A DNA stretch of 29,073 bases, taken from the IMG/VR virus record IMGVR_UViG_3300027969_000334, positions 1 to 29,073 of that record; one strand, written 5' to 3'. Origin of the DNA: a virus. Below, piece by piece: positions 23,651 through 29,073 of the stretch. The position numbers were made by a program, and so were the translations under genes. Within the stretch, counting starts at the first letter, position 1. Every line of letters begins with the position of its first letter. The notes under the pieces are model-generated. The model searched no databases. It was not told the DNA's origin and saw nothing but the letters and a program-made list of their open reading frames with translations.

Positions 23651-24867
23651 TGGCAACAATCGTACTTCGCAGTGTAAAGGGCAGTCCGCTAACGATTGCA
23701 GAGGCAGACGCTAACTTTGATAACCTGAATACTGAAGTTGGTTCCAAATTAACAGCATCTGAATATACAGCTGCAGATGTTCTAACTAAAATTAAAACTG
23801 TTGATGGCGCATCTTCTGGTTTAGATGCAGACTTGCTAGATGGATTAAATACTAGCAGCAGCGATACTACTGGAAACTCAGTTGTTACTCGATCTTCTGG
23901 TAATTTCTCTGCTGGAACTATCACTGCTGCCCTAGTTGGTAATGTAACAGGCAATGTAACAGGTAATCTTACAGGAACTGTTACTGGTAATGCAACCAAT
24001 GTATCTGGCATTGTTTCTATTAATAATGGTGGAACTGGAGCAACTACAGAATCTACAGCAAGAACTGCGTTAGGTCTTGGAACTATTTCTACACAAGCAG
24101 CATCTGCTGTTTCTATCACTGGTGGTTCTATTACTGGCATTACTGATCTTGCGATTGCTGATGGTGGTACTGGTTCTTCAACTGCAATTCAAGCCAGAAC
24201 AAACTTGGGATTAACCATTGGTGCTGATATTCAACCATTCTCAAATGAATTAACTAATATTGCAGCACAAACTGGTACTGGACTATTCATTAAAGGTAGT
24301 AGTGGTTCGTACTACCAGAGAACTATTACAGCTGGTAATAATATTTCTATCACTAATGGTGATGGTATTTCTGGCAATCCTACTATTACTGGCTCATCAA
24401 ATCCATCTGTAAATTATATTGTTAAAACAGGTACAAATGGTGAAGGTGATATCGGACAATCTGCAAATAGATTTAATGTAATTTATGGTACTTCCACTTC
24501 TGCTCGATACGCTGACTTGGCAGAAAGATACACAACTGATATTGAATATGCTCCAGGAACAGTTGTTGTAGTTTCTTATGACGAAAATGGTGCTGAAGCA
24601 ACTCAAAGTTTTGGTGTGAGTCAAAGAGTATTGGGTGTTGTTTCTACAAACCCTGCATTTTTAATGAACGATGAAGCACCTGGACAGGCAATCGCTCTCC
24701 GTGGTCGTGTTCCTACTCAAGTAGTTGGTCCAATCAGAAAAGGTCAACCATTAGTTTCTATGCCAGATGGACATGCTGCAAGTGGTGACCATCAAAATTC
24801 TTTTGCCATTGCATTAGAAACAAACTTAGACTCAGGTATTAAATTAGTTGAATGTGTAATTTTATAA
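23650..24867 (+). CDS. Tail fibre protein with conserved C-terminal domain
   Basis: A 405-residue tail-fibre-type protein. The N-terminus (ATIVLRSVKGSPLTIAEADA, NFDNL) resembles baseplate-attachment segments of phage fibres. VDGASSGLDADLLDG (residues 51-65), the N-x-TG repeats GNVTGNVTGNLTGTVTGN (97-114) and two NGGTGATT/DGGTGSST...AR-x-x-LGL blocks are hallmark fibre-shaft motifs. The C-terminal 120 residues start at ARYADLAERYTTD (286-298). They contain GTVVVVSYDENGAEATQS, VLGVVSTNPAFLMN and ALRGRVPTQVVGPIRKGQPL, a compact domain seen at the end of marine phage fibres and probably the tip or a trimerisation domain. The radical SAM gene follows 6 bases after its stop. Confidence 0.8.
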   Translation: MATIVLRSVKGSPLTIAEADANFDNLNTEVGSKLTASEYTAADVLTKIKTVDGASSGLDADLLDGLNTSSSDTTGNSVVTRSSGNFSAGTITAALVGNVTGNVTGNLTGTVTGNATNVSGIVSINNGGTGATTESTARTALGLGTISTQAASAVSITGGSITGITDLAIADGGTGSSTAIQARTNLGLTIGADIQPFSNELTNIAAQTGTGLFIKGSSGSYYQRTITAGNNISITNGDGISGNPTITGSSNPSVNYIVKTGTNGEGDIGQSANRFNVIYGTSTSARYADLAERYTTDIEYAPGTVVVVSYDENGAEATQSFGVSQRVLGVVSTNPAFLMNDEAPGQAIALRGRVPTQVVGPIRKGQPLVSMPDGHAASGDHQNSFAIALETNLDSGIKLVECVIL

Positions 24868-24873
24868 TGATTC

Positions 24874-25953
24874 ATGACAACCCATCCAATTGTCTTTCAT
24901 AAGACAAATGTATCTCTTTCAGATATACTAATCCCAAAAGACTTAGTGGTCTATCTTAAGACCACTGAGACTTGCCAACTCAACTGCCAACACTGTTTTA
25001 CAAATGGTGTCAACGGTAAAAAGATATACTTTAATCCCCAAAGAACTGTAGACTGGTTTGAACGACTCCACGAGGAATGCCCATCTTTTAATGGTGGGAA
25101 TATCACATTCCATGGAGGAGAGCCATTCCTCGCTCCATTAGAAGACATGTACTATGTCTGGGATAAAGTATCAAAGATATTCCCCAATCTTAACTGGTCA
25201 TGTTCGACTAACCTATGTTTCAATCTAACTGAAGACCATATGGAGTTTTTCAGAACTGTTCTAAAGAACGGATTCTGTACTTCTTGGGATAAGGGTATTC
25301 GGTTTGAGAATGATAAACAAGAAGCACTTTGGCGAAAGAATCTTCAAACCCTAGTAGATGCAGGACATAATATTACGCTTAACATTAGTCTGAATAAACA
25401 GCTAATGGAAATGGATACTACTGAGTTAGTTCTGTGGTTGAATACTTTAGGTGTGAATTGGGTTCAATTCGAAAGGCTAACCCATGATGGCTCGGCTCTG
25501 GTAAATACTCACATATTTCCTGCAAATAAAGATCAAGATGACTGGTTTGTTAGAATGCACGAAACCTATCAGACAATAAAACCTAAATATAAAGATGTCC
25601 TATTGGAAGGTGTGTATTCCTCTTTAACTAAAGGTATACATGGTGGAGTTCGTTGTAGAGATTGTGAACAGAAAATCTTTACGATTAATGCCGATGGAAC
25701 TGTGGCTGGATGTCCAAATGCTGCAGTTGGTAATGGGTTCGGAGATATATTCCAACCTATTAGAACTTTGCTCTCCGCCAGAGGAAGAATAAATAACATT
25801 ACATGCGAGATAGAAAGAGACCCTCGTTGCTATACCTGTGAAGTATTTGATATCTGTAATAGCGACTGCCACCAACTGAAATGGCAGGGAGATATCTGTG
25901 CAGCACCAAAAACACTAATGCAAAGGTTAAAGAATGACGACAGCTGGCACTAA
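24874..25953 (+). CDS. Radical SAM/SPASM peptide-maturase-like enzyme
   Basis: A 359-residue enzyme. C34-x3-C38-x2-C41 (CQLNCQHC) binds the SAM [4Fe-4S] cluster, and GGEP is at 81-84. The C-terminal half is a complete SPASM domain. C264, G275 and C280 fit CX9-15GX4C; C319-x2-C322-x5-C328-x3-C332, a gap and C342 fit CX2CX5CX3C-gap-C. That would hold two auxiliary clusters. SPASM enzymes usually modify ribosomal peptides or proteins through Cys, Ser, His or other side chains. The next gene overlaps its end by 20 bases and has a Cys/His-rich C-terminus, the obvious candidate substrate. No clear Shine-Dalgarno precedes the ATG; it may be translated by coupling to the fibre gene. Composition is about 40% GC by line sampling, far above the three genes at 26470-29058. 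Chemistry is unknown. Confidence 0.9.
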   Translation: MTTHPIVFHKTNVSLSDILIPKDLVVYLKTTETCQLNCQHCFTNGVNGKKIYFNPQRTVDWFERLHEECPSFNGGNITFHGGEPFLAPLEDMYYVWDKVSKIFPNLNWSCSTNLCFNLTEDHMEFFRTVLKNGFCTSWDKGIRFENDKQEALWRKNLQTLVDAGHNITLNISLNKQLMEMDTTELVLWLNTLGVNWVQFERLTHDGSALVNTHIFPANKDQDDWFVRMHETYQTIKPKYKDVLLEGVYSSLTKGIHGGVRCRDCEQKIFTINADGTVAGCPNAAVGNGFGDIFQPIRTLLSARGRINNITCEIERDPRCYTCEVFDICNSDCHQLKWQGDICAAPKTLMQRLKNDDSWH

Positions 25954-26470
25954 TATAACGAAAGCAAATATTACTGCTTCGATGGAAGCACTTAAATCAT
26001 TCAATAATGATATTGTTTGGCATAGTGGTAATCAACCATTTCAAACAGATATTACTGGTGGTGATGCTACTGGTTATGCAACTCAAACTTACGCAGATGA
26101 AATTTCAGATACTAATGTAACAGCATCTACTATTACATTAAATTTTATAGCATATGCTAGACTGTTATCTAGAATTAGAAGTGTTCAATTAAAGAAGTGG
26201 TATCAAAATCAAGGTGACCCAAGATCATCTCTGCAATTTGATGGGACGGAAATTACCAATTTAAATACTAACTATGATGCTGTTGCAGCTGGAGTTTCAT
26301 TAAATGGAACTACTCCACCTGCGTCAGAAGGAACAATTTCTGCTTCTGAATTAGATGCATTTGTGAATTCTTTATCAGAAGCTATTACTGCCAATAGAAC
26401 TAATACAGTTCTTATTGAAGAGTTTTATTGCCATAGCAATTGTCATGGTTCATGTCACGGTAGTTTATAA
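25934..26470 (+). CDS. Candidate radical SAM substrate with C-terminal (CHxx)3 tail
   Basis: A 178-residue protein of no family I recognise. The first 165 residues are Thr/Asn/Ala/Ser-rich and contain no Cys. They include WHSGNQPFQTDITGG (29-43), a helical ITLNFIAYARLLSRIRSVQL with KKWYQNQGDPRS (67-98) and ELDAFVNSLSEAITANRTN (139-157). The last 14 residues are YCHSNCHGSCHGSL: three CHxx units holding all three cysteines. AAGG lies 7 bases before the ATG, and the gene overlaps the SPASM gene by 20 bases, so co-expression is nearly certain. Two readings fit: a RiPP-like precursor with a long leader, or a structural tail protein with a modified or metal-bound tip. The CH-x-(S/N) repeats recall the His-Xaa-Ser (Hxs) target peptides of radical SAM systems, though no HxsC or HxsD is present. 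Confidence 0.7.
   Translation: MTTAGTNITKANITASMEALKSFNNDIVWHSGNQPFQTDITGGDATGYATQTYADEISDTNVTASTITLNFIAYARLLSRIRSVQLKKWYQNQGDPRSSLQFDGTEITNLNTNYDAVAAGVSLNGTTPPASEGTISASELDAFVNSLSEAITANRTNTVLIEEFYCHSNCHGSCHGSL
26429..26467 (+). other. C-terminal CHSN-CHGS-CHGS putative core/modification region
   Basis: This is the coding part for residues 166-178. Each unit begins Cys-His, and units 2 and 3 are identical at the peptide level (CHGS) with different codon choices (tgtcatggttca versus tgtcacggtagt). Synonymous divergence between the copies suggests selection on the peptide and not a recent DNA duplication. Confidence 0.65.
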
Positions 26471-27228
26471 TGTATATTGTTCCATTTGATTCTGATACAC
26501 TAAAGAAAATTATTGTTGGTGAAATTGATTCACCAGAAGTTAACTATAAAGATTCGAGTATTAAAGGTAAGAATTTTATTACCTATTTTAGCAATTTAAA
26601 ATATAAAACAATTAATATTGAGTTCGCAGATATTTCTATCGATGAGAAGAAAGAACTATTGTGTGAATATATTAAACACAATTCAACTGCTAATATTGAA
26701 CAGCTATTAGTCACTGTTATTAAAATTGTATTCTATCAAAAAGGATATGATTTATCTTTAGTTGATAAATCAAAATCAGATGCTGAATATCTACAAAAGA
26801 GTATTTTAACTAATTCTGAAATTAAAGAATTCGTTCAAGAAAACGAACAATTAGTTAAAACATTATGTAACATTTTAGACGGAACTTTGCTTTATGCAAT
26901 TAAAAATTTAAATGCATATAAACAAGAAATGGGCGACTTTATCACAAACAATATTGTAGTTGATAAACAAGAAGTAGGAAAGACATTTGTTAATCTATTT
27001 CAAAATGAAACATTCAATTCTCATTATTATGCAGCTATCCCAAAATTTGACGATATAAAATACTTTGAGTTTTATTTCGACAGACCAATTTATTCAGGCA
27101 AAACTTTAATGTCACATATAACTGAGGGTTGTATTATTTTTCCTTTGTTAAGAATGATATTAGAAACACCATTGACTGCTGAACAATTTAAATCTATTTA
27201 CGAAGAGACCAATGTTACATCTCTATAA
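26470..27228 (+). CDS. Unrecognised AT-rich protein, first of three after the (CHxx)3 gene
   Basis: A 252-residue protein of no family I recognise. It begins MYIVPFDSDTLKKIIVGEID, has a Lys/Ile/Asn-rich helical body, and carries a motif-poor C-terminus with FYFDRPIYSGKTLMSHITEG. Three cysteines are scattered (LLCEY, TLCNI, EGCII). There are no signal peptide, membrane segments or known motifs. Its ATG overlaps the previous stop (TAATG), and the next gene starts 17 bases inside it, so it is cotranslated with the CHxx protein. Sampled lines run near 25% GC. It could be a partner protein (scaffold, chaperone or recognition element) for the cassette or an unrelated late protein. Confidence 0.55.
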   Translation: MYIVPFDSDTLKKIIVGEIDSPEVNYKDSSIKGKNFITYFSNLKYKTINIEFADISIDEKKELLCEYIKHNSTANIEQLLVTVIKIVFYQKGYDLSLVDKSKSDAEYLQKSILTNSEIKEFVQENEQLVKTLCNILDGTLLYAIKNLNAYKQEMGDFITNNIVVDKQEVGKTFVNLFQNETFNSHYYAAIPKFDDIKYFEFYFDRPIYSGKTLMSHITEGCIIFPLLRMILETPLTAEQFKSIYEETNVTSL

Positions 27229-28096
27229 TTCCTGTTATGTCTATCCAGACGCAATGTTTGATCCGTCAATTTCTGATTATATCGTAATTGGGCAGAAACA
27301 TAACATTTTAGGTGTTGGAGTTGAAAATAGTTTTTACTATAATAATGTTATAGTGAAACAGTGTTCTGCACGATTTGCGACATATGAAGATTTTATTAAT
27401 GGTAACTTAGTTGAACCACTATGCAGTAATAGAGAAAAGTTTATCATCTATTGTGATGATGATACTATGATCAAATTATTTACTGCAAAAATTAAATCTC
27501 ATATTTTTAATTTTGATGAGTGTTTATTTCTTGAACTTGCAAAGTTATTTGGTGTTCGTTTAAAAATTAAATCAAAGTTAATTGACTCTAGTAATAAACA
27601 AATTATTAGCGATCTCGGCGATAAGTTTATCAATTTAACTAAGTCATCTAATGTTAATAAATTTGAAATGTCTCAATACTGGGTTTGGGAAAACGCTGGA
27701 ATTGAATGGAAGATCGCCAATAGAAAATGTGGTGTTCCAAATAGGCATATTGATATAGTAACGGATCTTATTAATCGTTATGTATATTCTTTCTTTGATG
27801 AAGCACAAGCAAGTTACCTTTCAAGAAAAGAAGATGGCTGGGCAACCGATCCAGTTAATCAGCAATTTAAAACAGTAGTTTCCATGAAAGATCTATACAT
27901 GGAAATGAGAAAAGAATTGGCTTTATTTACGGATCCATTAATTTTGCAATTCTTTGAGACTGGTGTCACTGAAGAACTATTAAACGATCCACAATTTCTA
28001 TTATTAGTATCTAATGATAAAGTAGACACTTGGTTGCTTAGATGGCTACTTAAATTACCACAATCAAAAATTACAGATTTGGATTTAATAGCATGA
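27212..28096 (+). CDS. Unrecognised protein with MxxLYNSCY N-terminus
   Basis: A 294-residue protein of unknown function. The N-terminal MLHLYNSCYVYPD and FIIYCDDD (residues 77-84) recur in the next gene as MIYLFDNCYLST and IIYCD (71-75) at a similar distance, so the two probably share an N-terminal alpha/beta domain and arose by tandem duplication. The middle has QYWVWENAGIEWKIANRKCG, a Trp-rich stretch not shared with its neighbour. No catalytic motif is recognised. It overlaps both neighbours (17 bases upstream, 4 downstream), consistent with one transcriptional and translational unit running from the tail fibre. Confidence 0.55.
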   Translation: MLHLYNSCYVYPDAMFDPSISDYIVIGQKHNILGVGVENSFYYNNVIVKQCSARFATYEDFINGNLVEPLCSNREKFIIYCDDDTMIKLFTAKIKSHIFNFDECLFLELAKLFGVRLKIKSKLIDSSNKQIISDLGDKFINLTKSSNVNKFEMSQYWVWENAGIEWKIANRKCGVPNRHIDIVTDLINRYVYSFFDEAQASYLSRKEDGWATDPVNQQFKTVVSMKDLYMEMRKELALFTDPLILQFFETGVTEELLNDPQFLLLVSNDKVDTWLLRWLLKLPQSKITDLDLIA

Positions 28097-29058
28097 TATA
28101 CCTATTCGATAATTGTTACCTATCAACTACAAATAGTATTGTTGAAACCTGCAAACAAGTTTGGATAGGTACGCACCCGAAACTTCAAGATCCAATGATT
28201 GATCTTACATATGATATTTTACATTCTTATGAAGAGATCGATGACGAGCAACTTGACGAACTATTCAATAAGATTCATCAAGATCACTCAGATGTAAAAA
28301 CTATAATTTACTGCGACATTAATAATTTTATGTATGTTTACTCATACTTCTTTAATGGTGTTTTAGAAAAATCTGCTGTTAAAGAGTTATACTCATTTGA
28401 TATGCTTAAAGAAAATTATAGAATTGGTACATTTGCAATTAGAGATGTAGAGTTTGTTGATTTACCAAAGACTCTGAAAGGAACAGATACATCATCTACC
28501 TTTTCATCTTTATTAACTGAAACTAGAATTGAGATCGCTTTTGCTAATTCAGTTAGAGGTAATGAAGATGCATTTAATTTTTGTGTAGATCGTGCCACAA
28601 AAATATATGATGGATCTCCTGGATTTTGGGAAAGGGATGCGGAGCAGAATTTGCCAGCACTACTTTCAGATGAAGAATTTACAATTGCAAATTTAACTAA
28701 TGAAGAGTTTATAGAATCATTTGTTTCTCAGTTTAAAGTTGATACTGTTATTGCAAATAATATATTACCAATACTACAGGAAAAATTTGGGTTTGATTTT
28801 ATGACTCACTATTTTACTGTTATTAATGATTGTGCAGATTATGAAGAGTTTTGGGAAGATCTTTCTAGTTTAAATAAAGAAGACTTTATTAAAAACTATA
28901 TGCTCGATCCAGCTAAGGCGATACATCTTCAGTTAGTATTTCCCAATCTTTCTAATTTTGATTCAATCAATCCAATTTTTTGGAATCAAATTTTAAAAAA
29001 TAAAAACAATACATCATGGCTTAATAAGTACAAAGTGAAAAATGGAACTTATAATTAA
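28093..29058 (+). CDS. Unrecognised protein, likely paralogue of the preceding gene
   Basis: A 321-residue acidic protein of unknown function. It begins MIYLFDNCYLSTTNSIVETC and has KTIIYCDINNFMYVY at 69-83, echoing the preceding protein. The central part, with CVDRATKIYDGSPGFWERDA (EQNLPALLSDEE), and the C-terminal ENLEE-type acidic helices have no recognisable motif. The start overlaps the previous stop (ATGA). The end carries an overlapping frame that runs off the window. It is probably the fifth gene of the cassette that starts with the SPASM enzyme, but could equally belong to an independent set of host-interaction genes. Confidence 0.55.
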   Translation: MIYLFDNCYLSTTNSIVETCKQVWIGTHPKLQDPMIDLTYDILHSYEEIDDEQLDELFNKIHQDHSDVKTIIYCDINNFMYVYSYFFNGVLEKSAVKELYSFDMLKENYRIGTFAIRDVEFVDLPKTLKGTDTSSTFSSLLTETRIEIAFANSVRGNEDAFNFCVDRATKIYDGSPGFWERDAEQNLPALLSDEEFTIANLTNEEFIESFVSQFKVDTVIANNILPILQEKFGFDFMTHYFTVINDCADYEEFWEDLSSLNKEDFIKNYMLDPAKAIHLQLVFPNLSNFDSINPIFWNQILKNKNNTSWLNKYKVKNGTYN

Positions 29059-29073
29059 ACCCACTGAGTTATG
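29042..29073 (+). CDS. Start of a further reading frame, cut by the window edge
   Basis: An ATG at 29042 opens a frame MELIIKPTEL that stays open to the last base and overlaps the preceding gene by 17 bases. The same 17-base overlap separates the genes meeting at 27212-27228. AAAGTGAAAA lies just upstream as a weak ribosome binding site. Ten codons are too few to identify it. Confidence 0.35.
   Translation, partial: MELIIKPTEL

Noticed and set aside
23634-24140. 168-codon open frame on the minus strand inside the tail fibre gene
   Set aside because: It is antisense to a Thr/Gly-repeat fibre with clear family motifs. Its product is Val/Pro/Leu-rich low complexity of the type expected from reading such repeats backwards.
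23650-24867. Diversity-generating retroelement targeting the tail fibre
   Set aside because: No reverse transcriptase, template repeat or adenine-rich variable repeat was seen near the fibre gene.

Overview
This window is part of the late structural (tail and baseplate) module of a T4-like contractile-tailed phage. Nearly every gene can be matched to a T4 baseplate, tail or packaging component by family-specific motifs and by gene order. The AT-rich sequence and the replacement of T4 gp7/gp9/gp10-type genes by very large repeat-rich proteins (including a DUF4815-type giant) resemble the T4-like myoviruses of marine bacteria (cyanophage/pelagiphage type). The host cannot be named from this window. 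Two peptidoglycan-hydrolase-like domains in the spike fit a walled, probably Gram-negative host.

Layout. Positions 3-3128 are a leftward (minus) operon: gp4-like head completion nuclease, a probable gp2-like DNA end protector, a gp54-like tail tube initiator, gp16 small terminase, gp26-like baseplate hub protein, and a 45-codon gp51-like reading frame that appears to be reached by a -1 ribosomal frameshift at the end of gp26. A short divergent intergenic region (3129-3176) carries T4-late-promoter-like octamers on both strands. Positions 3177-24867 run rightward and build the baseplate: gp48 tube cap, gp53 wedge, gp27 hub, a 1030-residue gp5-like spike with GH19-like and M15-like domains, a PAAR spike tip, gp25, gp6, a gp7-position protein with C-terminal 19-20-residue repeats, a small beta-rich protein, an enlarged gp8, a 2124-residue DUF4815-type protein, a small coiled-coil protein and a tail fibre. 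Most genes are coupled by TAATG stop/start overlaps.

Positions 24874-29073 are the unusual accessory part. Directly behind the tail fibre lies a complete radical SAM/SPASM enzyme, with all cluster cysteines in canonical spacing. Overlapping its end is a 178-residue protein whose only cysteines are in a C-terminal CH-rich tail (YCHSNCHGSCHGSL). Three unrecognised, very AT-rich proteins follow in tight overlap; two of them share N-terminal motifs. The start of another reading frame runs off the window. The best candidate for an undescribed system is this cassette: a virion-locus peptide or structural protein whose C-terminal CHxx repeats would be modified by a phage-encoded radical SAM maturase, either as a RiPP-like product or as a modified or metal-binding tip of a tail appendage. 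The pairing is inferred from gene order, overlap and residue pattern; no modification can be shown from sequence alone.

There is no gene-free stretch longer than about 50 bases. I saw no tRNA, CRISPR array, insertion sequence or convincing terminator.
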